Positions 47,375-55,316 of a stretch of DNA of 64,000 nt are shown here, one piece after another. The stretch's first letter is position 1. Every line of letters starts with the position of its first letter. The stretch is from Pseudorhizobium pelagicum (lineage in GTDB: Bacteria; Pseudomonadota; Alphaproteobacteria; Rhizobiales; Rhizobiaceae), in contig JOKI01000003.1 in assembly GCA_000722615.1 (NCBI GenBank), positions 154,448 to 218,447 on the forward strand, in the 5' to 3' direction. Below the pieces are notes generated by a model, which worked only from the letters and a program-made list of their open reading frames with translations, searched no databases and was not told where the DNA came from. The position numbers and the translations under genes were made by a program.

Positions 47375-48078
47375 TCCGAGGCCGAAGGAAACCAGATCTC
47401 TAGCGCAGTAGGCTTCGAAGGCTTACCCCCGACTACGCGATAAATTTCAACCTGGGTTTGACCGGCGAGACCCTCAGCCTGCAAGTTGCACTTCGTGTCA
47501 AAGGCAGTCCCGCCTCCCGCTACCACTCTCTTGCAGAGGACTGGTGCCGGTTGATCGCCCACGTAGGCAAAGACGCTATCGGCGCGGAACGAGTTCAGCA
47601 CGATGTCAACGGAGCTGGCCTGATCAGAATTCCAGAGCGCTATCGTTTTTACCGCACCCTCTTGCTTTCCGCATTCTCCATGCGACACCAGGACGCCGAT
47701 ACCATCTTCGGGCAGAGAACGTAGAAGTTCGCCGTGTTTGGTAGGAAACGGCAGCTCAGCAGCTCCTCCTGACCAACCAACAGGGACAGAATAAGGACCG
47801 ATCGCTTCATATAGACCATCAGCGGACACAACTTTTGCGCAAACGGTTTGACCGCCCCAATGGCTGGGAATGTAGCTCGACAAAGTCAAATCTTGGTCTG
47901 ACGCGTTACGCACTTGCACACCGATAACCACAGCACCGGCGATAAGCGCTCCGTCCCTCACAACTTCATTGAGCTCTTCTAACGCAAGTGTCATCTTCTG
48001 ATTGTCTGCAGCAGAAGCCGGGCGGTCCGCCAACAGCAGAGGAAGCAACAGCGAGATGATTATGAGACGTCCTGCCAT
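47371..48078 (-). CDS. Exported protein of unknown function (island gene B)
   Basis: A 235-residue protein with a signal peptide (GRLIIISLLLPLLLADRPASA-AD). The mature part is predicted beta-rich (ALIAGAVVIGVQVRNASDQDLTLS, SVDIVLNSFRADSVFAYVG) with four Cys (TVCAKV, GECGK, VLCKRV, TKCNL) that could form two disulfides. AGGAAA precedes the ATG. Its 5' end overlaps the divergent protease gene by about 20 bp. I recognise no domain; coupling with gene A suggests a periplasmic partner of that membrane protein. Confidence 0.65.
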   Translation of the reverse strand: MAGRLIIISLLLPLLLADRPASAADNQKMTLALEELNEVVRDGALIAGAVVIGVQVRNASDQDLTLSSYIPSHWGGQTVCAKVVSADGLYEAIGPYSVPVGWSGGAAELPFPTKHGELLRSLPEDGIGVLVSHGECGKQEGAVKTIALWNSDQASSVDIVLNSFRADSVFAYVGDQPAPVLCKRVVAGGGTAFDTKCNLQAEGLAGQTQVEIYRVVGGKPSKPTALEIWFPSASE

Positions 48079-49129
48079 TTTAGGTTTCCTGGTGCATATT
48101 ATTCTTTGGATACTCTATCCTTCCCTCGGTCTTTCACAAACGGTTTCCATCCAAAATGGTTTAGGTGAATACGGCTTCGGCTGGATGTTCGGCCGGAATG
48201 GGGCATGCTACGTGGTAATGCCGAAACACGTGGCCGGTCCATTTCCGCGCGTGACTGTTAGCACCTCTGCGCCTGTTGAAAGTGCTTCGGCGACAGTCGT
48301 GGCTCCGTTTTGGAACGGGATTGATCTGGCGCTGGGGATTGCCCGAGGGGGTCTCCTTGACCGCTGCACGTCAACCCTCGACGATTTGGAGGAAACTGGA
48401 GCCGGCTTGAACGCCATGCACGGGGAGCTAGTTCGATTGTCGCCCAGCGGCGAAATGACCCGCAACAGAATCCGTTTTGCTGACAGGGATTATCTTTCTT
48501 TCACTGGGTATCTCGATTCAGGTCAGGCTTCGATCGCTCAGGGGACATCAGGAGCATTTGTATTCGCTGATGGTCGACCGATTGGAATGGCAATAACCTC
48601 CGATGATCCGGCTAGAGGTTTATTCATGCGTTCCGGTGAAATTCTTATACATGTTCATCGGTTTCTTGATGAACAAGGTGGGGCATATCTGCCAGCGCCC
48701 CCTTCAGCGGAGGAAGGTGAGAACCACTCAAACGGAAACGCTCTGCCGCTTCGCTTTATTGAGGCAAGTGTCCCGGCCATTAACCCTCAGTTTGCACCCG
48801 AAAACATGGTTGAAGAAGGTCGTTTCATCTTTGGAACCCAGCGCGTCATGCGCTTCGTCTTCGGTTTCGACGAGCCGACGGCGGTCTCACGTATCGTGAT
48901 GCAGTCGACAACGACAGAGAATCAAACGAAGCCAAAGGACGTCATCCTTCGATGGTCAGTTGATAGTAAACGTGAGCACTTTCGCGAACTGCAAAGGGGG
49001 GAGATGGGACCAGATGGGGTGTTTGATAGTGGCCAAATGGCCGGCAGAAACATTCGCTATCTCGAAATAATCGCGCTGAACACCTGGGGAGACGGCGACG
49101 TCGTGATCGATCAGGTCACCGCCTACTGA
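48056..49129 (+). CDS. Exported trypsin-like serine protease with C-terminal discoidin-like domain (island gene C)
   Basis: A 357-residue protein. The signal peptide (residues 1-28; ILGFLVHIILWILYPSLGLS-QT) leads to a chymotrypsin-fold domain: His58 in VVMPKHVAG, Asp90 in NGIDLALGIA and Ser165 in AQGTSGAFVF fall in the right order and spacing for a catalytic triad, though the Ser motif is GTSGA rather than GDSGG. Residues about 255-357 are a beta-rich domain with TAVSRIVMQSTTTEN and IRYLEIIALNTWGDG, like F5/8-type carbohydrate- or ligand-binding modules. Starts at 48056 and 48062 are possible; AGAGGAAG precedes 48056. The triad is inferred by eye. Confidence 0.7.
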   Translation: MIMRRPAILGFLVHIILWILYPSLGLSQTVSIQNGLGEYGFGWMFGRNGACYVVMPKHVAGPFPRVTVSTSAPVESASATVVAPFWNGIDLALGIARGGLLDRCTSTLDDLEETGAGLNAMHGELVRLSPSGEMTRNRIRFADRDYLSFTGYLDSGQASIAQGTSGAFVFADGRPIGMAITSDDPARGLFMRSGEILIHVHRFLDEQGGAYLPAPPSAEEGENHSNGNALPLRFIEASVPAINPQFAPENMVEEGRFIFGTQRVMRFVFGFDEPTAVSRIVMQSTTTENQTKPKDVILRWSVDSKREHFRELQRGEMGPDGVFDSGQMAGRNIRYLEIIALNTWGDGDVVIDQVTAY

Positions 49130-49138
49130 TCCGCCACA

Positions 49139-49756
49139 TCAGTCGATGAGCTGGACCGTGAACGGGACAGTTTCATCAACCTGGTATACGGTGCCCGATC
49201 CTTCCAAAGTGCCAGTATCGGAAAGGACAGCCCGACCATTGAAACGCCGCGGAGTCAAAAATATGCCGTCACTATTGACGGTTATAAAGCAATTGTTTTT
49301 GTCAATCGAGCTTGCATAACACTTGTGATCGGTCAAAAAAGGTCCGACCGGGACTCGCCAATACCCTGTTCCGTTATCAAGGGTGCCACTATATTCTCTG
49401 GTTATGCTGCTTGCGAAGTCCGAATCCTTCACTGCGCTCCCATCGAATTTCATTGAAAGAATAGGGGCTGTGGCCAAGAATCCTTCGAATGCTGCACGCT
49501 TCACTGTGGCGTTCGGAGACAATAGACCGAATTCTAACGCCATGCGCCGCAAGCTCTCGTCGCCACTTTCCAGCATGATTGTCATTGCTGAAAGGCTGCG
49601 TTGCGGGTCCGGGTCATTTAGTAGAGCCTGATATGGGTTTAGGTCGTTTATCTGCTTGTCGACCATCTTAGTTATATCTTCCGGAGATAGGCTCTGCGCA
49701 ACGGTCGTTTCGCCGAACGCTAGAATGGCGGTCGCCAGAAAATAAACCAGTTTCAT
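49139..49756 (-). CDS. Exported protein of unknown function (island gene D)
   Basis: A 205-residue protein with a signal peptide (MKLVYFLATAILAFGETTVA-QS). A helical segment (about 22-105; EDITKMVDKQINDLNPYQALL, SLSAMTIMLESGDESLRRMALEFGL) resembles a HEAT-like repeat. It is followed by a beta-rich half with two Cys (HKCYAS, NNCFIT) and a terminal VDETVPFTVQLID. GGGAGGAG precedes the ATG at 49756, which decides the start over a longer frame. It is convergent with the protease gene, 9 bp apart. No family is recognised. Confidence 0.65.
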   Translation of the reverse strand: MKLVYFLATAILAFGETTVAQSLSPEDITKMVDKQINDLNPYQALLNDPDPQRSLSAMTIMLESGDESLRRMALEFGLLSPNATVKRAAFEGFLATAPILSMKFDGSAVKDSDFASSITREYSGTLDNGTGYWRVPVGPFLTDHKCYASSIDKNNCFITVNSDGIFLTPRRFNGRAVLSDTGTLEGSGTVYQVDETVPFTVQLID

Positions 49757-49969
49757 ACTAAACTCCTCCCTTAGCTTCTTCAAAGCGGGGGAATGTCCCC
49801 CCACGCGATTATGTTTAGAGACCCCGATGGGTTTTGCAAAGAATTTCAACCCTGGCGTAGGCAATGAGTGAATGGCTGGGGCTTTGAATCGCACCGCTAA
49901 TGGGCGGATTGAGGCACGCTTCAGCCACACTGCCGGTGCCGAGACGCAAATCGCCAGCCCCGACAATCA

Positions 49970-50029
49970 TCGCTATGAGACAGCCCGCGCCGAACAGCGC
50001 CGACCAGACCCGCGGAGAGGTGGCTGAGT
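49970..50029 (+). repeat. 60-bp direct repeat, right copy (attR-like)
   Basis: It is identical to 46293-46352 and runs into the intact tRNA-Ser, of which it supplies the first 16 nt and the promoter -10. Confidence 0.9.
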
Positions 50030-50103
50030 GGTCGAAAGCACCGCACTCGAAATGCGGCATACGGGCAACCGTATCGTGGGTTCGAATCCCACCCTCTCCG
50101 CCA
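50014..50103 (+). tRNA. tRNA-Ser (anticodon CGA)
   Basis: A 90-nt serine tRNA with encoded CCA. The acceptor stem GGAGAGG pairs with CCTCTCC, the discriminator is G, the anticodon loop CTCGAAA lies between CCGCA and TGCGG, a long variable arm (TACGGGCAACCGTA) is typical of tRNA-Ser, and the T arm reads GTGGGTTCGAATCCCAC. It decodes UCG. Confidence 0.97.
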
Positions 50104-50529
50104 TGGTCTCGTGTGCCTGACCCGAACACCCAGCTACATTTCTTCCAAAGACATAGGCGAAAGCCTCGTGCCGGACGGGTTGGCGGTGTTCTTCTTGGCT
50201 CCTCTGAGGAACGTCTCCATCTGCCGAAATCTTCCGGGAGCCCAGCCTCGACACGCCGTGCTGATGGCGCCGACTTATCGTGTGGTCTCACCATGTGATG
50301 CTGAGGTCGAGTCGCCTCGACTGGTGACGCCGGGAATCAACGAAGTGCCGAGGTGTTCTTGCTGCGCTCCGCCGTCCTCGCCACGGGCCGGGATACTTCT
50401 TTGTTGTTCGCGAGAGGTCACATCTTGCTGTCCGTTCAAGGAACCTTAAGGCAGTCTTTCTAGTCCATGCTTCGCCTATTTACGGGGCGCGGTGAAGTCG
50501 ACATACTCGCGGCATCAGTGAGGTTGGAC
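50104..50529 (+). other. Intergenic region after tRNA-Ser
   Basis: About 425 bp without a supportable gene. It contains a short hairpin GTCGAG/CTCGAC and scattered GGAAC words without good -10 partners. I see no terminator with a T-run for the tRNA and no clear promoter for the GGDEF gene. Confidence 0.5.
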
Positions 50530-51504
50530 ATGCATTCTCAGTTCGTGGCACGACGCTCTACGGCGAAGATGAGCGACGACAGCCCCCCAACGTCGGAGCA
50601 GTTCAATCGCCTTCAGGAGCTGTTCGAGAAGACGTTCAAGGCCGCCCGCGTCGGCATCTGGGAGTGCAGCCTGCCGGACGAGACGTTGACATGGACAGAC
50701 ACCGTCTTTGAGCTTTTCGATCTGGATCCCCGGTCGCCGCTGCGCCGCGACGATATTGTCGCACTCTATACACCGGCATCACGCAAGGATCTTGGCCGCA
50801 TCCGCAGCGCCGCGATCGACGAAGGGGAGGGCTTCACGCTCGACGCCGAGATCGTCACGGCCAAGGGGAACCGCCGCTGGATCCGGATTACCGCGCTCGT
50901 GGAGCGAGCCGATGGCCGCGCGAAACGCATCTTCGGCATGAAACAGGACATAACAGCCGAGAAGGCGATGTTCGACCATATCCGTCGGCTGACGGAAATC
51001 GATCCGATGACCGGCCTTGCGTCTCGCGCCAAGTTCGAATCCGTCTTCAGCGACGTGTGTGCTTGCTCCACCGGAGCGGTCCACGGGTTGCTGCTGGTCG
51101 ATCTGGATGGTTTCAAGGCGGTCAACGATGCACTGGGGCATCAGGCCGGCGACGCGTGCCTGACGACCGCCGCGCGCAGGCTTGCGGATGTTGTCCCGGA
51201 GGCGGTCCTCGTTGCCCGACTTGGCGGCGATGAATTTGCGGTCATTCACGCTTGCCCGTCCGCGCAGCATCTCGAGGAGGCCGGGCACCGGATCGTCAAT
51301 GCGCTGGCATTCGGTTGGGGTTCGTTTCCGAACCAGCTCAGGATCAGCGCCTCGGTCGGGGGCGCCATCATCGCGAACGGAGCGGCGCCGAAGGATGTTT
51401 TCGCGCAGGCCGATGGTGCCCTGTACAGGGTCAAGGCCGAAGGCAAATGCGGCTTCAGACGATCGGCCGACAGCCAGATCGTGGCTGAACGCCGCGCAGG
51501 ATGA
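50530..51504 (+). CDS. PAS-GGDEF protein, probable diguanylate cyclase
   Basis: A 324-residue cytoplasmic signalling protein. The N-terminal PAS fold with PAC segment (about 30-150; GIWECSLPDETLTWTDTVFELF, RRWIRITALVERADG, FGMKQDITAEK) is followed by a GGDEF domain: DPMTGLASRAKFE, VDLDGFKAVND, the intact active-site motif RLGGDEFAV and YRVKAEGK-type end. It should make cyclic di-GMP in response to a ligand or redox signal sensed by the PAS domain. No RxxD inhibitory site is evident just before GGDEF. The start at 50530 follows GAGG; ATG codons at 50467 and 50569 are alternatives. Confidence 0.88.
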   Translation: MHSQFVARRSTAKMSDDSPPTSEQFNRLQELFEKTFKAARVGIWECSLPDETLTWTDTVFELFDLDPRSPLRRDDIVALYTPASRKDLGRIRSAAIDEGEGFTLDAEIVTAKGNRRWIRITALVERADGRAKRIFGMKQDITAEKAMFDHIRRLTEIDPMTGLASRAKFESVFSDVCACSTGAVHGLLLVDLDGFKAVNDALGHQAGDACLTTAARRLADVVPEAVLVARLGGDEFAVIHACPSAQHLEEAGHRIVNALAFGWGSFPNQLRISASVGGAIIANGAAPKDVFAQADGALYRVKAEGKCGFRRSADSQIVAERRAG

Positions 51505-51595
51505 GTGACGCGATCTGCCGGGCATGATCCCGGGCAGCCCTCTGCACGATCCGGGAAAGCCGGTCAGGCGCGGCGGATCGGTGCGGCGAGCCTCC

Positions 51596-53032
51596 TCACG
51601 GCACCAGGCTCCAGAAGCCGTGCTTCTTGCCATGTCGGCGCTTCAGCTCCGCGGTATAGGTCTGGTGGGATCCGATGTCGGCGAAGTCGTCGATATGCGG
51701 GGCAAGGGCGCCGCATTCGCCCAGATGCCGCGCCGCGTGCCTGTAGCGGCCGGATTTCCCGCTCTCGAGCGTGAAGTCGATCATGGATCGCAGGGCAAGG
51801 GTGGCGGCGAGCGGGTACCTTGCAGACAATGCTTCAGCGGCCGGCGTCATCAACTCGTAGAGATTGCCGTCAAGGTCCGCCTTTCGCGTGACGATAAGCT
51901 TGGCGGCCTCGGCCAGGGCCGGCCAGCGCAGCAGAAAAGCAAGCGCGCTGTGGACGTCTGGATAGGCCTGAGCATGGGCGAAGGCCTTCTCCTCCGCCTC
52001 CAGGTCGTCGAAGTCCGGCAATCGCTTGAGGAAGGCACGCAGGTGCACATCGGTCAGCGATTGCTCGAACCAGGTCCAGCGGTCGGCCTGGGCTTCGTCG
52101 GCGCGTCCGAGGGCTTCGAGCGCCTGAAGCCGGGCGAGCTGCCATTCGATGGGAATGTCGATGCGGCCCGTCGTATCGGCCCGCTCCAGGGTCTCGAGCG
52201 CTTCGAGAGCTCGCCCCGAGGACAGCAGGCGGCTGGCGATGTCCGCCGCCACCAGAGGCGCCCTGCGGGTTTTCTCAGGCTGCTGGGCGATATAGGCATC
52301 TATGTCGCCCTGAGCATCGGCAATCTCCTGCAGCGCGATACGCACTGCCAGGTCCCGCTGGTTCCCATACACATCGTCCTCGTAGATCGGTTTCCTGCTG
52401 CGCCAGCCGATCACCCGGCGGTTGCCATCTGCGGGCTTTTCCTCGAGCTCTTTCGACCATTGGAGGAACAAGGCCTTCAGATGCTCAAGCCCATCCTTGC
52501 CGAGCGCCGGAACCATGGCTGAGATCAGGCGGTCATACTGGCCGTATCCATTGTCCTGGAGGGCCGAGAAAATCCTTTCGGCAAGGACGTCGTGACCGAT
52601 CGCTGCCGCCTGGGCGATGCCCCCGGCATCAATGCAGGCCTGGTGAAAGCTCTCGACAAGCGAGCCGCTGCCGTCGTCGGATCTCTCGAAGATCGAAGCG
52701 GCGATGGCGAGGAACTGCCAGATCAGCTCGAAGCCTTCGTTCGGATCGTCGTCGGCGACGACATCGACGACCGTCCTGCGCTGCGTTTCCAGATCGGCCT
52801 TGAGGGCCTTCACCTTGCGCCCGTTGATGAATGTTCTGGCGCGCGCAATGCTGGAGAGGCGTTTTCTGACCTCGCGCGCCACCTCGGCGCTGCTGTGACT
52901 GCCGGCAAGCTCCAAGCGGAGCCGTCGTTTGTGGGCGGCGCTGCCGGTGCTGATCTCGATGAGAAGCTCCGCGAGGCGCTGCACGCCCAGGGCTTCCAGG
53001 TTCTTTGCGTTGAGTGTCGTCTTCTCTGCCAT
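51596..53032 (-). CDS. DUF6880-like helical repeat protein of unknown function
   Basis: A 478-residue cytoplasmic protein, almost all helical, with TPR/HEAT-like repeats (RLLSSGRALEALETLERAD, WQLARLQALEALGRADEAQ). The N-terminal segment (LEALGVQRLAELLIEISTGSAAHKRRLRLELA) and the C-terminal HAARHLGECGALAPHI with HGKKHGFW match what I recall of the DUF6880 family of Proteobacteria. The function of the family is unknown. An AATGGCAGAGA start context and single-gene setting are ordinary. Confidence 0.75.
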   Translation of the reverse strand: MAEKTTLNAKNLEALGVQRLAELLIEISTGSAAHKRRLRLELAGSHSSAEVAREVRKRLSSIARARTFINGRKVKALKADLETQRRTVVDVVADDDPNEGFELIWQFLAIAASIFERSDDGSGSLVESFHQACIDAGGIAQAAAIGHDVLAERIFSALQDNGYGQYDRLISAMVPALGKDGLEHLKALFLQWSKELEEKPADGNRRVIGWRSRKPIYEDDVYGNQRDLAVRIALQEIADAQGDIDAYIAQQPEKTRRAPLVAADIASRLLSSGRALEALETLERADTTGRIDIPIEWQLARLQALEALGRADEAQADRWTWFEQSLTDVHLRAFLKRLPDFDDLEAEEKAFAHAQAYPDVHSALAFLLRWPALAEAAKLIVTRKADLDGNLYELMTPAAEALSARYPLAATLALRSMIDFTLESGKSGRYRHAARHLGECGALAPHIDDFADIGSHQTYTAELKRRHGKKHGFWSLVP

Positions 53033-53199
53033 TGGTCTTCGTACCTTGCCGGCCTCGGAAGTCCAAGATTGGATAAGCCTTAGCCTCCGTTCTTGACGTC
53101 GATCCTTCCGAGATCACAGCGCATGAGCCGACGAGTCGAATAGGTCGTGGGCTTCCCGGCCCGGGGATGCAGACCAGGCCGGGTCGAAGTCCTCTAGGC

Positions 53200-53808
53200 C
53201 TATGCCCGCGCCTCGCGGATCGCCTCCTTCAGTCCCTTCTCGTCGAGCACGCCGGCGAAGGTTGTGCGTCCGATCACGAAGGAAGGCGTGCCTGCGAAGT
53301 TGAAGGCCAGCGCCTGGCTGTAATTGCGGTCAAGCAGGCCGGAGATCTTGGCGGTGTGCTCGTTCACCGCGGCCGCGATCTCCTTCATGGCGAGGCCGGC
53401 TTCCGCCAGAGCCTTTTCCACGTCCTCTTCCGTCAGCTTTCCGGTGGTCTTCATCAGCGCTTCCATGGCGGGCTCATACTTGCCGATCTGCGCCGCGCCC
53501 AGAACGGCCTGGGCGGCGAAGATGGATGCGCCACCGAAGACCGGCCAGTCCTTGAGAACGAGGCGAACATTGCCGTCCTCCCGGACCACCTTCTCGACCA
53601 TCGGATGGATCTTCTTGCAGTAGGGGCACTGGTAGTCGAAGAATTCGACCACCGTGACGTCGCCCTTGGGATTGCCGAGAACCGGCGCGTCCGGATCGAA
53701 GAAGACCGTCTTTTCGGTGATCTCCTGGCTGAGGGCGAGGAGTGGCATTGCGGCAGCAAGGGCGGCTCCGCCGGCGGTGACTGCAAGCAGGTTTCTGCGC
53801 GTGATCAT
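53200..53808 (-). CDS. DsbA-family thioredoxin-fold protein (ScsC/DsbA-like)
   Basis: A 202-residue periplasmic thiol oxidoreductase. A signal peptide (residues 1-28, ITRRNLLAVTAGG...) precedes VTVVEFFDYQCPYCKKIHP, where CPYC is the active site, a helical insertion (about 85-145), and the cis-Pro loop AGTPSFVIG. The CPYC motif and fold match ScsC/DsbA-type proteins, which isomerise or oxidise disulfides. It is the last gene of the dsbD operon and directly follows the lipoprotein gene (1 bp apart), so its partner is most likely the DsbD encoded first. Confidence 0.88.
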   Translation of the reverse strand: MITRRNLLAVTAGGAALAAAMPLLALSQEITEKTVFFDPDAPVLGNPKGDVTVVEFFDYQCPYCKKIHPMVEKVVREDGNVRLVLKDWPVFGGASIFAAQAVLGAAQIGKYEPAMEALMKTTGKLTEEDVEKALAEAGLAMKEIAAAVNEHTAKISGLLDRNYSQALAFNFAGTPSFVIGRTTFAGVLDEKGLKEAIREARA

Positions 53809-54504
53809 TCATACTTCTCCTTTTCCAGATTCGTCCGGTCCGAGCACCACCACCTTGGATCCCTTCGGGACGCGGCGATGGAGGTCGATGATGTCGTGGT
53901 TCAACAGTCTGATGCAGCCGGAGGACACGGACTTGCCGATCGTCCAGGGCTCATTGGTCCCGTGGATGCGGTAGAGCGTGTCCTTCCCTCCCTGGTAGAG
54001 GTAGAGGGCACGCGCTCCCAGAGGATTCTTGATGCCACCCTCCAGGCCTGCCGCCAAAGGGCCGTAGCGGTCCGGCTCGCGCTTGATCATGTTCTGCGTC
54101 GGTACCCAGCCGGGCCACTGTGCCTTGCGCGAGATGTCGGCCTCGCCGACGAACTCCATGCCGGCCTTGGCGACGCCAACGCCGTAGCGCATCGCCTTGC
54201 CGTTCTCCATCACGAGATAGAGAAACCTGGCATAGGGATCCACGACGATGGTGCCCGGCGGATATCCGGTCGTGTAGTCCACCACCTGACGGACGTTCTT
54301 CGGGTCCATCTTGGCGGCGTCGACGCCGGGAACCGTCTCGTCCCCGTCCTGGATCGGCGCATACATGCTGACCACGGACGGGTCGACCGTCGGGGTTTCG
54401 ATCGTCGGAGGTTCAGGGGCCGTCTGGGCACAGGCCGACAATCCCATGACCAGAAGCAGGGCGGCCAGCGGGCGCCGCGAAGCTGTCGCTCGGGCAGGTA
54501 TCAT
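53809..54504 (-). CDS. L,D-transpeptidase lipoprotein (YkuD family)
   Basis: A 231-residue lipoprotein. The signal ends in a lipobox (LLLVMGLSAC-AQ). The YkuD domain (about 80-220) starts GTIVVDPYARFLYLV and contains the catalytic HGTNEPWTIGKSVSSGCIRL, with His and Cys in the expected S-x-G-C arrangement. It cross-links peptidoglycan or attaches lipoprotein to it in the periplasm, using a cysteine that must stay reduced. Its location inside a thiol-disulfide operon, coupled by ATGA to the TlpA-like gene, suggests that reduction is the link. Confidence 0.9.
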   Translation of the reverse strand: MIPARATASRRPLAALLLVMGLSACAQTAPEPPTIETPTVDPSVVSMYAPIQDGDETVPGVDAAKMDPKNVRQVVDYTTGYPPGTIVVDPYARFLYLVMENGKAMRYGVGVAKAGMEFVGEADISRKAQWPGWVPTQNMIKREPDRYGPLAAGLEGGIKNPLGARALYLYQGGKDTLYRIHGTNEPWTIGKSVSSGCIRLLNHDIIDLHRRVPKGSKVVVLGPDESGKGEV

Positions 54505-55316
54505 TCCGATATTCCTTCTAGGGTTTCGAGTTCTTGGATCTTCTGCGCGAGAACCTCGCGGGATATTTCGCCGAGGTGGGACCCCGCGAGCGTGCCGTCG
54601 GCGGCGAGGAAGAGCGTGGCGGGCAGCCCGACAGCCGAATAGTGGCGGCTGAGGAGAAGCTGCGGATCGAGCATGACGTTCGACAGCTCGAGGTTCTCGC
54701 CCAGGAGGTAGGCGGCCACCGTTTCCGATGGCTCCCCCTGGTTGGCGAAGACAAAGTCGACGTTTGACGTGGTCGCGGCGAGTTGTGCAATCATCGGCAG
54801 TTCGCGGCGGCAAGGCGGACACCAGGTCGCCCACAGGTTCAGGACCGCCGGGCGGCCTGTGCCACCAATCGGACTTTCGGTGCCCGCCAGGGTGCGGAAG
54901 GTGGAGGTGACGGGCGCAACCTGCGTGCCGGAATAGGTGAATGCCACCGCCGCGATCGCCGCCACGACACCCGCCGTCACGCTGGCCGCCCCCCATCCGA
55001 GCAGCCTTCTGCTCCTCAGGAACAGCACGACCATCATCAGGGTCACGCCTGCGGCGCCTCCGACCCAGGAGAAGCCGCCCTGCCATAGCGCAAGGATTCG
55101 CGAGGGCTCGGAGGCGAAGCTTTCAAGGTGCAGCAGAACATGCGCCAGACGCGCCGCGAAGAGCCCCACGAGCGCTGTCCACGTGGACCACCGGCCGAGC
55201 CGGTCGTCCACTCGACCGGCGAGGACTGTCGCAACAGCGAGGAAGACGACCATGCCCGCAATTGCGGCGAAACGCTCGGCGTCGAAGGCGAAGGGTCCGA
55301 TGGACACGGCATTCAT
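54501..55316 (-). CDS. Membrane-tethered TlpA-like thioredoxin with Lgt-like N-terminal membrane domain
   Basis: A 271-residue protein. The first ~130 residues hold four hydrophobic helices; ALVGLFAARLAHVLLHL and ILALWQGGFSWVGGAAG recall part of prolipoprotein diacylglyceryl transferase (Lgt). The C-terminal thioredoxin domain, periplasmic, has LNLWATWCPPCRRELP (WCPPC active site) and VGLPATLFLAADG with the cis-Pro. It would carry electrons from DsbD to periplasmic targets, as ScsD/TlpA proteins do. It overlaps dsbD by 4 bp (ATGA) upstream and the L,D-transpeptidase by 4 bp downstream. Confidence 0.85.
   Translation of the reverse strand: MNAVSIGPFAFDAERFAAIAGMVVFLAVATVLAGRVDDRLGRWSTWTALVGLFAARLAHVLLHLESFASEPSRILALWQGGFSWVGGAAGVTLMMVVLFLRSRRLLGWGAASVTAGVVAAIAAVAFTYSGTQVAPVTSTFRTLAGTESPIGGTGRPAVLNLWATWCPPCRRELPMIAQLAATTSNVDFVFANQGEPSETVAAYLLGENLELSNVMLDPQLLLSRHYSAVGLPATLFLAADGTLAGSHLGEISREVLAQKIQELETLEGISE

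Larger units (their letters stand above)
46293..50029. mobile_element. Putative integrated element in the 5' end of tRNA-Ser (no integrase seen)
   Basis: A 3.7-kb segment bounded by a perfect 60-bp direct repeat (46293-46352 and 49970-50029). The left copy ends after the first 16 nt of tRNA-Ser; the right copy runs into the complete tRNA. The DNA between the repeats is more A/T-rich than its surroundings and codes for four exported or membrane proteins with no recognisable housekeeping role. There is no integrase, transposase or replication gene. The structure looks like a site-specific integration that duplicated the target, or a decayed remainder of one. Confidence 0.65.

Noticed and set aside
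50216-50245. Another EcfG-type promoter before the GGDEF gene
   Set aside because: GGAAC has only a TT at the outer limit of spacing, with no GTT; it is also about 290 bp from the gene.
54508-55086. Extension of the L,D-transpeptidase frame upstream to 55086
   Set aside because: The extra 194 residues are Arg/Gly-rich and overlap the thioredoxin gene. The lipoprotein signal with lipobox begins at 54504.
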